From Epiperipatus broadwayi (lineage: Eukaryota; Onychophora; Udeonychophora; Euonychophora; Peripatidae): 64,000 bases of DNA. The notes under the pieces were generated by a model. The model was given only the letters and a program-made list of their open reading frames with translations. It was not told the origin of the DNA and did not search any database. The number at the start of each line of letters is the position of its first letter. Positions within the stretch are counted from its first letter, which is position 1. The stretch spans positions 3,802,501 to 3,866,500 of the forward strand of contig JAQFVV010000030.1 in NCBI GenBank assembly GCA_028023455.1, in the 5' to 3' direction. Below are positions 34,083-45,056 of the stretch, piece by piece. The position numbers and the translations under genes are program-made.

Positions 34083-36780
34083 TCAACAATGCATTTTTGT
34101 TTCTAGATACATAATAGAAACTGCACTGTTATTTGAACTGAACAAGACTGTCACTGGAACTAGACTGAATAAAACTCTCTCAATTAATTGTCCAATAATA
34201 AAAAAGTCTATTTATACCTGTGACGTGTTGTCCATTTAATATCCTCCGGCAAATATCTGTTGTCAAAATTCATTTAGTAATTAATCCTATGACATGTTTT
34301 TGATTGATTGTTTAATTAGTAGTAGTTTTCATAAATGTATTGTTTTTTATATCTTTAATTAGTAACCCACTGCTGTTTTTTTAAATACATTTCATTTCAA
34401 TATTTATTTTCATGTGTTTTTCAATATGATTTTAACATGCATACTTTTATTTACACTCGCATGCACATATATAATTTATTATAATAAAATCAAAAATAGT
34501 TTTAAGATTATTTTTCTTCTTTAATTTAAATGAAGAGATTTATATATTTTTTTAAACCTTTTAAATTGTATTTCAACTAATAATAATAAACTCTTTACTT
34601 TCTTTTTATAAAACCTTCAGTTTAACTTTAAGAAAAACCCCTTCCCACTTTAAGTCAATGATTTTTCAACTTTTATTTCACATTCTTTTGCGAAAGATTT
34701 TTATTTTAATAATTTTTTTTAGACAAAATTATTTTATATACATGTGCCAAATTGGCCTTGGCACATTACACCCCCTTCCATTTTAGAGTAAAATGTGTCA
34801 TTTTTGACCATTTTATCTCTTGCAATTTTAATTCTTGACTCTAAAGATTTATTAATTTATTATTTTTCTAAGTTAGCTTTTTAATATCTTTTACTTGACA
34901 TACAAAGGGCAATCTGTTTTGACTATCCTTTCCTTTTATCTATGCCGAATACATTGCTCACAATGATCTAAATCATGGATAATGACCACCGGGACAAACT
35001 AATTTTGTTGCACAGGGATCTTTTGGAAACGACACAAAAGCAGATTCGCTGACTTACACTGACTTACACGTGTATAAAATTGAAACTTCATTTGCCGATT
35101 CTCTTGATCGGACTTGGAAAAAGAAAGGGTTGCTGCGAAATGGAAGGAATTTTCAACTGTCCATTTTCAACTTACGCTTTGGAAAGAGGAATGATCCCTT
35201 ACAAGTCCATTACAGGTACTAAAATTTATCCAGTCAGCAGTTTTAAACTTATCCTTAACTAAACTTATTTCTATACTACTCTCATTTCCTTTTGCTATAG
35301 ATAACTTCATACACATGTGTATACACGCAGCATAATTCTACACCTACTAATATTCTAGATATCGAGTTATTACTGGACTTGCTTACAGGGAATCTATAAT
35401 AAATAAATCCCTATTTGCACGCATCATGAGGTGCAGCAGTGCCAAGAACATAACCTAAACAGATATCTGGATAAATACATTTAAGATACGCATCATGAGG
35501 TATCGTATTTACCGAATATTACCAGTGCATGTGCGCGTATATACACATGTATACTTATACACTCTTAATACACCTTAGATTGACTTTTATTTTTTTATTA
35601 TTAATCTTACAACCTTATTTTTAAATTCACATGAACAATATCTTACACTATTTATTTATATTACAATATTATTTATAACCCTTAAGAAACATTATTTAAA
35701 ATATTTATTTACACTAATCTTATAATATTATTTTTAAATCATTACGAACATCTTTATTTAACATGCGTGTATTCAATAAAAAAAAATTGATTAGTTTATT
35801 ACGAGTCATTCTTCATTATTATTTACTATAGATTTATTTACACTTATTTATTTAACTTGATTTTATCGATTTCATTTTAACTATTTGACCTACTTATTTA
35901 TTTACGAACATTTTTCTTGATTAATATGTGCGTTGATCACTTTTCCGAAGTATTGACCACTTCAAATTCTTATTTTTCTAGAGTGCATTTTTAGTTTTTA
36001 TTTTCATCATTAGGTAATAAATGTAATGTTAAGAGAAGTAGGCAGCAAAGTATAAGGCAATTCAAACACACAGATAGATTTTGTGCTGATTTAAACCAAC
36101 TTTTAATTTCTTTGCCCAAATACTCACACACACTTCAATCCTAATTTAATACACTTTTTTTTTTAATTTTATTTGATAATGTTTTATTTTCATTAATACT
36201 TTCATTATACACTTATTTATTTCATTTTTATTTTTAAAGCGTTATTTTTACTCTCCCTTTTTTTAAAAAAAAAAAACATTTTCATTTTGCTTGTCTCTTT
36301 TGATTTACACATTTATTTTGTTTGTGTCATGCTCCGCTATGTTCTAGACTTATGAGCTGGGATATCAATATAATCGATAAGACATAATCGAGGGTTTTCA
36401 CATAAATTGTTTTATAGATGCTTTGACATTTTAAACTCTAAGATTGTTATTTTATTTTACTAAGACTAACTTTAATCATTTTTTATTATTCAAACTAACT
36501 TGATACTCGTTTTTACATTTATTTCATTAAACTTTATTAAATATTTTCCATTATTCTGAATCCATGGTCGTTAATAACTAGGTCAAGCTGGCGAATCCGT
36601 CAGATTACATATTTTTAATTTTTGTCTGGCGGTTCTTTCTTTCTACATACTAACTCTATAATATAAACTACCTTTCCTCTCTTATCTATCCCACTTTTAT
36701 AATTTATTACTTTATCTCTTTCTCTTTCCATTCTATTTTCAACTTTGTAAATCAGAAAACCTTGATATTTAGACAAACTC
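34083..36780. other. Internal region of LTR element without coding capacity
   Basis: No RT, integrase or protease motifs on either strand. CGCATCATGAGGT occurs twice (near 35422 and 35492). The stretch GGATAAATACATTTAAGAT...GTATTTACCGAAT near 35470 is similar to 55118-55165 in the other LTR element. Confidence 0.6.
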
Positions 36781-36784
36781 CGAA

Positions 36785-37363
36785 TTACTTCAATCTGGGA
36801 ATATTTTTTTTTCTACGCTTTCTTTTTTTAAATCTGTTTTTAAATCTACGAACACGAATGTTTACTTTAAACCTTTTATTTTTAATTCTTTGTAAAAACT
36901 CTTTTATGCTATCTTCTACCTTGAACTTATATCTCTCTTCTATTTCTTGGTCTACATTTGTTTCTACTTTGTATGTCGCAATGCTATTTGATTCTAATTT
37001 AATTTCTATGTCTTTTATCACCTCAACTTCCTTTTCATCTTCCTGACTTTTTTTAACTAAATCTACCTTTATAATTTCTTGGTTCTTCTCTACCTTTCCT
37101 GTAATTTCACATCTTATTTCCTTCATTTCTTCTTTTATCTTATTCTGGCCCATTTCGATCTGTTCCTTTAACTTTTCAAGCATTTCAGCTTGCCCTTCCA
37201 ATTTACTCTTCATTTCATTATTTTGGTTTTTAAGCTCTTCGGCTATTTTTTTATATTCTTTGGCTGTTTCTTTTTGTTTTTCAAACATGCTGGTTAGTAA
37301 AGCTATGATTTCTCTTTTTTCCTTGTTGGGGCTATTTTCTATATTTTTACCTTGAGTCTCCAT
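36785..37363 (-). CDS. Gag-like coiled-coil protein in LTR element
   Basis: An open frame of 192 codons starting METQGKNIENSPNKEK, about 450 bp downstream of the 5' LTR on the same strand. Residues 15-125 are highly charged with heptad-like spacing (MFEKQKETAKEYKKIAEEL, MLEKLKEQIEMGQNKIKEEM), predicting a long coiled coil. The C-terminus is a strongly basic tail (RRFKNRFKKRKRRKKN). No zinc knuckle or capsid domain is visible. N-terminal coiled coils are common in Gag proteins of invertebrate Ty3-type elements, so I infer a truncated Gag with a nucleic-acid binding tail. It could alternatively be a LINE ORF1-like protein. Confidence 0.55.
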   Translation of the reverse strand: METQGKNIENSPNKEKREIIALLTSMFEKQKETAKEYKKIAEELKNQNNEMKSKLEGQAEMLEKLKEQIEMGQNKIKEEMKEIRCEITGKVEKNQEIIKVDLVKKSQEDEKEVEVIKDIEIKLESNSIATYKVETNVDQEIEERYKFKVEDSIKEFLQRIKNKRFKVNIRVRRFKNRFKKRKRRKKNIPRLK

Positions 37364-37810
37364 TTTGGCTTTATTTTATTTTTTTTTATAATTTATAATT
37401 TTAAACACTTTTTATCATTATTTTTAATACCATATTTTATTCACTCTCATAAGTTTACTAATTTCTATTTTATTTATTTCTTTCTAAACTGGAAATACAC
37501 GCTGACTCCACCCCTCCTTTGTCCACTTTCTCTACCCGATCTTAATGCTTTAACTCCACCCAAACACCCAACTGTCTCTGATTTAACATAATGATTTATT
37601 TCAACTAACATAAATAGCATAAATCTCTCTTCATTTAAAGGGGGGGGGGGGAAGGTTTCAGTCAATTCTTTTTTAAAAAAAAAAAAAAAAATTAATACCA
37701 CTTTACATACGTAATTCCACTTTTCTATAAAAAATTTGTCAAACAAGAAACACAGTATTTGATTACTATTTTTCCTTAGGTCTAGCCCCAAATGTTGGGA
37801 AAGCCATTTA

Positions 37811-38883
37811 TGTACCAGGTCAAACCGCTGAAACCACTTACTTATATGTATATATAAGTTTTGGCCAGTTTCAAACTCCTTCATAATACATTTATAATCT
37901 TATAAATGTTACGTGAACGAACTGGCACATTTGAGCTAAATGGGAGATCTTATTGATAGCTTTAACTATCAAAAATGGCCCATCTTGGCTGCTAGATTCA
38001 AACCCCTACTATCCAAATACTTTATTTGTTTCGGAGTAAACCCCGGGGTGCCAGCTAGTCCAAGGACTAACATATTCGGGCAGTAGGCTCATAATCCAGC
38101 GCTCGAAACATTCCCTAAAACTAGCTCAGTCTAATTTTAATTCAATAACAAAGTTATACAAAATTAGTGGTGGAAAAATTAATTAAAAAAAAGGTTGGTA
38201 AAAAGAATTGACCGACAAATAAAGTTTAAGTTTGAAGACATTTTATTTTAATTAACATTAATTAAGTTTAAAGATAATTTATTACCCAACATTTATTGAC
38301 TAAATTTAAACATCTTTATAAATCTAATATAATACACACACATTCTAAATTAACATTTCTAAACTAGTTTAAATATTCTTGTAGATTTTAATAGTAGAAC
38401 ACTGGTATTTATCTAATTTAACTAATAACACTGATATAATGATCACGCACATATTAACTCATATAGCATTCACAAATATAATAATAAAGCATTAATAGCA
38501 TTTGAAACTTAAACACACATATCAATAGTTCATTTTATGTATGATAGAGTTCATATAATTTGAATCTTGAATATTTACGAATTACAGCGGTGGCTACTAT
38601 GTATAAATGATAATAAATAAAGGTTTACCTAGGATTTTTGGAATGAGGGTATTGCTTGTTGTTGGCTGCTTCTGCTGCTTCTGATGGATTCTATCTAACC
38701 GGTTAGATTTTGATGTTTATTGAAGAGATTTTATGCTAATCCATTGGTTTTATTCTTGAAGACAGTTGAACGTTTTCCAGAGGATTTCTGAGTTGTTATG
38801 CAGACATTATTTCACAGGCAGGTTTTAATGATCTTGTTGGACTAAAAGGCTGAAGCACGAGCATATATTTTCTTAAAAGGCTG
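37811..38883 (-). repeat. 5' LTR of the 33-39 kb element
   Basis: Begins (plus strand) TGTACCAGGTCAAACCG. The similarity to the 3' LTR ends near AGCACGAGCATATATTTTC, followed by the Penelope RT fragment, so the exact outer border and target duplication could not be fixed. Confidence 0.8.
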
Positions 38884-39330
38884 ATAACTATCAGGTCTAA
38901 TCATATTTCTCAAATTTTTAGGTTTTACGAAATGACACAAAACAAAACATCATTAACCTTCTCAACATTTAAATCTAAAAATTTTAATTTTACAAAATCA
39001 AAACCACCCCCCTCAATTTTTAACTTAATACTAGAATCAAAAGCATTCAATCCACATAAAAACTCTTCTAATTTCTCTTTCTGAATAACAAACAAACAAT
39101 CATCAACATACCTAACAAATAATTTAATAGAACATGAAAACAGATTAATAACACTACACTCCAAATAATCAATATAGACAGCGCACATCAATGGAGAAGT
39201 AACATAACCAATAACCCAACCTGCTCTAATCTTATAAAACACATTATTAGACACAAAATACATTGAATCCTCTAATAGCAAAAGCAAATCATGAAAAACC
39301 TTAATCTGTTGCCTTTGATAAAATAGTATA
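38884..39330 (-). pseudogene. Penelope-like reverse transcriptase fragment
   Basis: The minus-strand frame of 120 codons (39287-38925) reads VFYKIRAGWVIGYVTSPLMC (the KQxxGxxMGSPLSP motif B, decayed), KLFVRYVDDCLFVI (motif C, RYVDD typical of PLEs), EKLEEFLCGLNAFDSSIKLKIE and LKFLDLNV (the LPFLDVxV motif D/E). An upstream frame adds FYQRQQIKVFHDLLLLLE. PLE RTs, related to telomerase, carry exactly this YVDD...LPFLD spacing. The rest of the element is missing. Confidence 0.85.
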
Positions 39331-39419
39331 ATTAGTTATAGCATTGCCTTAAATTCAGTATAAATCTAAATGTCCCAGGTTTGGGTTTTTTGCTAGTACT
39401 GTCACTATTCAAGCCAGGA

Positions 39420-39575
39420 AAGAGAAAAAAATGGGACGACTTGAAATATTGTGTTATATATGAATCTATGTTATGTTACTAATAGTTGAATTTATCTGGA
39501 AAGTTTAAAAAAAGTTTGAATTTTTCTAAGAACATTTAGAAATTAACATAGGATTATGGAAATATTTCAACAAAT
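39420..39575 (+). repeat. Family F repeat, partial copy
   Basis: TTACTAATAGTTGAATTTATCTGG...TTGAATTTTTCTAAGAACATTTAG matches the right arm of the fold-back at 15.38-15.45 kb (TTACTAACAGTTGAATGTATTTG...TTAAATTTTTCTAAAGACATTCA). TTGAAATATTGTG precedes it and would supply the GAAA box missing at 15.3 kb. Confidence 0.6.
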
Positions 39576-39616
39576 AATTACTACTACAATAATGTCATTG
39601 AAAACATTTAGAGAAT

Positions 39617-39896
39617 TATCACATGATCACCTTTTCTTATGATTGCTCATAACTGTTATTAAAGCAGGCAAAACTCTCCATACAGCAGTGCCACCCAGTG
39701 CAAGCCAGAGTAATCAATGGTGCAGTGCTCTCAGATCCAGGACTCCTCACTGACGAAAGCCACAAGCTAGAAACTAGTCTGGGGATATTGGATGAGTAGG
39801 CATTAGATAGGGATTTTATGTACAAGCCTTCTGGCATCCATTGATTACTCTGGCTTACACTGGGTGGCACTACTGTATGAAGAGTTTTGCCTCTTT
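39617..39896. mobile_element. Family B hammerhead retroposon, fold-back copy
   Basis: Starts ATCACATGATCACC, passes through GCAAAACTCTCCATACAGCAGTGCCACC and CAAGCCAGAGTAATCAATGG, then the ribozyme, then returns as the reverse complement to GGTGGCACTACTGTATGAAGAGTTTTGC. It sits at the truncated end of the RTE LINE. Flanks share only AGAGAA, so the duplication is not convincing here. Confidence 0.75.
39741..39790 (+). ncRNA. Hammerhead ribozyme, family B (39.7 kb)
   Basis: CTCCTCA, CTGACGA (39750-39756), stem II AGC-CACAA-GCT, GAAA (39770-39773), CTAGTC with self-complementary ACTAGT as stem III, cleavage after GTC at 39779, TGGGGA pairing with TCCTCA as stem I. The core is complete. Confidence 0.85.
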
Positions 39897-40041
39897 TAAT
39901 TCAGAGAAATGCTTTATTATATATTCTTCTCATATGTTAATCTTTTCAATATCATCATATAACTAATCATTGCTATTGGATTTTGATAAATATTTTTCAA
40001 ATTATGATAATATCTCGGGTTAATACCTTGATTATCTAAAG

Positions 40042-40960
40042 CAGTGGTCTTCAACCACCGGGCCGCAGCCTGGTACCAGGCCACAGAAGTTGTCTCTCAG
40101 TCTGCAGCTAGACTGCAAGAAAGCTTATAATAACAAAATAATAAGATTTTAAACTTTTAATTAATATGAACAATTTTTATTTATTTTTTCATCACATTTA
40201 TTAAAAAAAAAGAAACAGAACAAAAATACCACAAAATCTAATCAATCATACATAAATTAATTTGTTTTTCTATTTATCACAGATGTTTATGGGGGGGGGG
40301 GGGTAGAAAGTTTTTTATTACACAAACTTTAGTTGTCTTTTGATAGCCAATCGTGGCTGCTTGTCAGCGTTGTTAAAACAATAAAATGTAACGTGACTTT
40401 TTTTGATCTCTTAAATTTTTTCTACTCTCTCTTTTAATATTTCATTTTTAGTGGGGGTTTTTTTGGCTATAAGGCTATTTTTTTTTTTGGCTTTAACTTT
40501 TTATTTTGGAAATCAATTTTTATTACCTTTTTTTAAAAATAAAAACCAAAAAATAAGTTCTGTTCCTAACTTTTGCAAAGTATTTCTCAATACCCTCCCA
40601 CCACCCCAAAATATAGTAAGATCAAAACTTTGGACTTTTTCAAGTTTCGTTTTCTTTTTTTTTTTTGTTTAAAAATACGCCCACTTTTTTTTGGCCTATA
40701 AGGCAATATTTTTTTTGGCTTTATTTGTATACCGTTAAAATACTAAAACTTTTATTTTTAAAACCAATTTCTGTTACCTTTTTTTAAAAATAAAAACAAA
40801 CAAAAAATAACTTTGGTGTCTATCTTTTGTCTCAGTGTTGACAACGTATTTCTCAAACCCCCCCCCCCCAATAAAAATTTATCTGTAAACTTCTGCTGGT
40901 CCACGAAATCTTATCCTTACTTTTACCGGTCCGCAGGTGTGAAAAGGTTGAAGATCACTG
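40042..40960. mobile_element. Non-autonomous hAT element, 919 bp
   Basis: Ends CAGTGGTCTTCAACC and GGTTGAAGATCACTG are inverted repeats of hAT type. The 8-bp target duplication ATCTAAAG is exact at 40034-40041 and 40961-40968. CCGGGCCGCAGCCTGG near the left and ACCGGTCCGCAGG near the right are further sub-terminal pairs. The interior has G and C homopolymers and no transposase frame. It lies inside the RT domain of the RTE LINE, so it inserted after that LINE. Confidence 0.97.
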
Positions 40961-41496
40961 ATCTAAAGCATCCATCATTTTATGTTTATAGAAGAAAGCC
41001 ATCAGATGTCTTTTTATATTCTACAAACCCAAATCATAATGATGACTCATATTCATTAGTTCTGTTTATAATTTCTTTCAGTATTTGAATGTAGTCTACA
41101 GTACTAAAATCATGTTTAAATCCAGCTTGTATTTTTTTTTGGTTGATAAGAATCTAAGGGTTACTGTAGATTAGTTGTAATTATCTAGGTAAAGATTTTG
41201 TACTTACCTGATAGAAATCTAATAACCCTATAATTTTCTAATACCTTAAGTAAACCTATAATTTTCTAATACCTTTTCTATTACCTTTCTTAAATATCAA
41301 TATTACTATTGCATTCTTCTAAATCATCTAACATATCTTTATCATTTAGACATTTAATACGTAGCTTTGCCAACAATTTTTTTTATTTCTCCACTTGCTT
41401 TTTTTAAAATATCAATAAGAATTTCCATTATTTCCTGGAGCTTTTTCTTTCTTCATAGATTTAACCGTATGACACATCTCTTTATTTAAAATACTT

Positions 41497-41983
41497 AAAA
41501 CAGGTAAAACTCTATACATATTGCCACTCAGTGCAAGCCAGAGTAATCAATAAATGCCAGAAGGCTTGTGCATAAAATTCCCATCTAGTGCCTACTCATC
41601 CAATATCCCCAGACTAGTTTCTGGCTTGTGGCCTTCATCAGTGAGGTGCCTTGGATCCAAGAGTACCAGCAGCCACCTTTTATCTCTACTTGACTACAAA
41701 ACTATGAGTCTTAAATTGAAAACACCATAATATTTTCAATCTAAGCTTACCAGCTTATATAGTTATATAGGTCTGAACTCAGTTCAGTACCTGTACATTT
41801 TGGTGTTTTTGGCTCTTTAATAACCATATCCACCACTATCCTATTAGGAAAGATTGGTTCTAAGCCAATAAACATCACATGATCACATGATTGCACTGAG
41901 TGGCAGTACATATAGAGAGTTTTGCCTGTTTTAATAACAGTTAAGAGCAAGCATAAGAAATGATGGTCATGTGATGTTTATTG
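41497..41983. mobile_element. Family B hammerhead retroposon inside RTE LINE
   Basis: An exact 13-bp duplication ATTTAAAATACTT flanks it (41484-41496, 41984-41996) and the LINE reading resumes after it. The insert holds a full ribozyme unit, a unique segment (TTGAAAACACCATAATATTTTCAATCTAAGCT, GGTCTGAACTCAGTTCAG) and a second inverted head ending GGTCATGTGATGTTTATTG. A long, exact, non-palindromic duplication points to target-primed reverse transcription and not to cut-and-paste transposition. Confidence 0.9.
41604..41652 (-). ncRNA. Hammerhead ribozyme, family B (41.6 kb)
   Basis: Minus strand: CCTCA, CTGATGA (41635-41641), stem II GGC-CACAA-GCC, GAAA (41618-41621), ACTAGT, GTC cleavage triplet (41612-41614), TGGGGA. 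Core and all three stems are intact. Confidence 0.87.
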
Positions 41984-42205
41984 ATTTAAAATACTTGTCA
42001 GTCTAGAAGATATAGTAATTGGAGGGATACTTTGTTCCCTTTTTTCAACTATATAAAACATTTTGATATATTTTCTGATATCATCTCTCTTTTTACAAAT
42101 ACTTCCATTTATTATTTTTATTACTGAAACAACTTTTCTTCCAATACCAAGAAAGTGGTTTATACTTTTGAGACTTTTATTTTTTTCTATGGCTTTTCTT
42201 ATCAA
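41978..42205 (-). pseudogene. RTE LINE, EN-RT linker fragment
   Basis: A 75-codon piece reading SLKSINHFLGIGRKVVSVIK, then GSICKKRDDIRKYIKMFYIV. The nslk.in..l..Gr..i..i....G....r.dI.ki...FY pattern is the conserved segment immediately before RT in RTE/BovB proteins. The last residues run into the family B target duplication. Confidence 0.8.
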
Positions 42206-43142
42206 TTTATAATTATATTTTCTTATATAATTAATTATTAACTCTTTTTCATACCATTTTATAAACTCTAGATATTCATTTCTTAATGGATTGTTATCTC
42301 TATGTTGAATCTATTAAAAACATTACAATCTTGAAATACATATTTTTGATAGTCAAAATGTAAAGCAATTTTGATATAACCTTCATTTGGATGCTTCTAT
42401 GTCCAGTTCATATTTCTCAAAGAAAGAATTCTGAATATACAATATCTTTTTTTAGGGGGGCACTCCTTGAAATTGTGCCTCTCCTCATTTCTATAACCAT
42501 AATCAAATTTTCTACAGCAGTTTTGTTTTTCACTTATTTATTGTTTCTAACATTAAAGTCTTCCATGATACTTTTCAAATATTTGATCTTATCAAAAGCA
42601 TTTTGCATATCCATATAAAACTTTTCTACTTCACAATAAGTTCTTATTGTGGCATAAATTTAATTATCTGTATTTGATATTTTACACTAATTTGAATAAT
42701 TAATCTTGCCATGCTTTCTGATATACAAGAAATCTTCACAATGTTACTAATCCCACATTATTTGTATCTCCAATATTTGTATGCTTATAGTAAAATATAA
42801 ATTCAGTTTTTAAATTAATTATTTCTTTATCTTTTCTTCTAACACAAAATCCAACAATGTCCAATTTAATATTTGACAATTATTTTATCAATTCATGCAA
42901 TCTTTCTTCACTTGACATTGATCTACATTATAGGTACTTAAGTCTTCATCAAATCACAACTTGGGTCTGCAATCAAAGAATTTTTAATACACTTCACCTT
43001 CAACCATCAATCATTACCTTTGCTTACAATTTTAAAGCCTCTTGAAAATAAGGATTATAATTTAGTTTTGTCTTTCATGAATGAACTATCTTTTTTTTAA
43101 AAAAAAAAAAAAAAAGATTACTTTTTTAATATCTTAAAAAAA

Positions 43143-43370
43143 CTCAATTGATATTTCAGTTAAGCACTATCAAGCAACCATATAATACTAAATCATCCAT
43201 ACCATTTACTACTGTTACACAATGCTTTATTTATTACCCTCTTTTACAGTTTAGTTTCAATTGCCCCAGCAATCTTCTTCAGAACTTTTTATATCAACTA
43301 ACTTCAGTGCATGGATGATTTAGTACTATATGGTATACAGTATTATATGATATACATTTGGCAGTGCAAT
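43143..43370. repeat. Small fold-back with hammerhead-like core (family G)
   Basis: CATATAATACTAAATCATCCAT at 43180 is mirrored by ATGGATGATTTAGTACTATATGG at 43312. The space between holds the ribozyme-like motif listed separately. Confidence 0.6.
43244..43292 (-). ncRNA. Hammerhead-like motif with minimal stem III (family G)
   Basis: Minus strand: AAGTT, CTGAAGA (43276-43282), stem II ATTGC-TGGG-GCAAT, GAAA (43255-43258), then CTA and AACTG. AAGTT/AACTG could be stem I and CUA the cleavage triplet, leaving essentially no stem III. Conserved boxes and stem II are good, but whether such a form is active is uncertain. Confidence 0.5.
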
Positions 43371-43903
43371 AAGAAAAAGTAGTTATTATACTTCTTGAAG
43401 AACTATGAAACACCTGAAAAGAAAATCCACATTTTTTGATTTTAATCTCAAAGATAAAAAAGGCTGGTCATCTCATCATGTTGGCTAATGCATATTAGTG
43501 AGAAATCCTTCCACATTTGTTTATTATATGAATAACTTCTCAATAATAATAGCTGCAATGACAAGAATATAAAGGATGGGCGTCAAAAATTTGCTCTGTT
43601 TAACTCTTTTACAACTGCAAAGACAAATCAATGGGTTTCCTTTCATCTAACAGCAAATTTCTTTATTTGGAAAGTATAAGAATATCAGTGGCATAATGAT
43701 TTATAAAATAGATTATTTTTTCTATTTTCCCTTTATCTGTCAAATGCTTGCAAGAATTGAAATAGTGTGTTTTATAATAGACATGGATTAACTTTGATTA
43801 GTTTAATAAGTGTCTCATATTTATAAATATTCAACTTTTAGTGAACTTTCTAAGCATCGTTCAAGGTCATGTTTAAATTATATATATATATGAGTGTGTG
43901 TGT

Positions 43904-44112
43904 CATATTATTATTACTATTTGCGGGATATTCCGTGTAATGAAAAAACTAAATGCTGATGTTTCAGTACAATATCAAGTACCTTCCTCAGAGCGTCTTC
44001 TTTTCATTTGAGAAAGAGGACGCTCTGAGGAAGGTACTTGATATTGTACTGAAATGTCAGCATTTAGCTTTTTCACTACACGGAATATCCCGCAAATAGT
44101 AATAATAATATA
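43904..44112. repeat. Near-perfect fold-back, arms about 95 bp (family H)
   Basis: TTATTACTATTTGCGGGATATTCCGTG near 43910 is mirrored to the end of the right arm (CACGGAATATCCCGCAAATAGTAATAA). Both arms include AGTACCTTCCTCAGAGCGTC or its complement. The central loop is about 20 bp. Confidence 0.9.
44017..44066 (+). ncRNA. Hammerhead-like motif with minimal stem III (family H)
   Basis: CTGAGGA (44025-44031), stem II GGTAC...GTACT, GAAA (44051-44054), TGTC, then AGC pairing with GCT just 5' of the core. The same motif lies on the minus strand in the left arm (43985-43991 and 43962-43965), with ACATC before AGC. Stem III is only one or two bases long. Confidence 0.5.
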
Positions 44113-45040
44113 ACATCTTTTATCCGTGAAAATATTAGAATTAACATATATATATATGAAAATATTAGAATTAACATATATATATATAATCCTTAGAATG
44201 AGAGAATGTTCTTAATTTTGGAGTTGATTTTGCTTCTGTAAAACTATCAAAAAATTTGAATGATATTTGGTTTTTATAATTCAACTATCTGTATATTATT
44301 CTTTATAATATTAGACATAAAGCAAAAGAGAGATTGCAAATTTAGTAAGTATTTGGAGAAGAAAGATAGTTGCTTTATGGGTTTTCATTTTTTAATTTTA
44401 ATAATATATTCTTATAGCTAGAGGAATGGAATATGCCATATGAAGGTTGTTTTATTTTTATGACTTTTTGATTTTAGATATTAGTGTATCTATTGATTTA
44501 GTTTTGTAAGTTTTAGCAAATTAAGAAAAAAAAACCACATTCTGTGTTTTAGTAAAGTGTCAAGCCAAATGCTCAAAAATTAATTCCCCAAATAAATACG
44601 CAGTTTAGTCACTTTCAATATACTTAAACATTGCATAATCTCCTGAACAATAAACCATTTAAATATCTTTTGCAATTTGATGCGATGATAAAATGAACTA
44701 AAGATAACTGTGCCATAGTTCCATTCTATCATTTCTGCTGATCAAATGTCACATGACCTTTGAAGTATAAACCATCATTTATTTATTTTTTTTATTAACA
44801 AACCAAATCGTGTATATATGAGCATATTGTTTTATGCAACAGTATTTTGGTTTGGAATTATTTTAGATGCTGCTTTGTCTATGGAATCCTACAATATTTA
44901 AATTTATTTTTGGCCTTTATAATAATGTGTATATTTTTTGGCTTACTTATAATTTTAACATTTTATATACCTATTCTTTAGTTTCAGTAACTTGTGTTTG
45001 TGCAATAAAAAATCCGATTGATTTAGTCATTAAAAGAAAC
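44113..45040. other. AT-rich DNA without a gene
   Basis: A direct repeat GAAAATATTAGAATTAACATATATATAT occurs at 44128 and 44158. No coding signal; the frame at 44867-45052 is unsupported. Confidence 0.5.
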
Positions 45041-45056
45041 AACATCCATTGAAATA

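Larger units (their letters stand above)
33031..38883 (-). mobile_element. LTR retrotransposon, non-autonomous or deleted, minus strand
   Basis: Two direct repeats of about 1.05 kb (33031-34082 and 37811-38883) enclose 3.7 kb. On the minus strand the 5' LTR is the right-hand copy. It ends GGTACA and is followed within about 20 bp by TTTGGGGCTAGACC (37779-37792), resembling the TTTGGGGGCTCG start of a proline-type primer binding site. The only ORF in the correct orientation is a coiled-coil protein just downstream, in Gag position. No protease, RT or integrase is recognisable, so it is a LARD-like or gutted element. Confidence 0.75.
39900..43060 (-). mobile_element. RTE-like LINE, decayed and interrupted by two insertions
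   Basis: Pieces on the minus strand run in the order expected of an RTE ORF2. Endonuclease near 43050-42300 (NIGDTNNVGLV, YRNERRGTI). EN-RT linker at 42205-41978 (IEKNKSLKSINHFLGIGRKV, KRDDIRKYIKMFY). RT start near 41450-41000 (KKEKAPGNNG, NAIVILIFKKGNRK, GFKHDFSTVDYIQILKEII, LWFVEYKKTSDGF). RT continuation near 40030-39920 (LDNQGINPRYYHNLKNIYQN). A family B retroposon (41497-41983) and a hAT element (40042-40960) split it. The YADD region and 3' end are missing. Confidence 0.8.
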
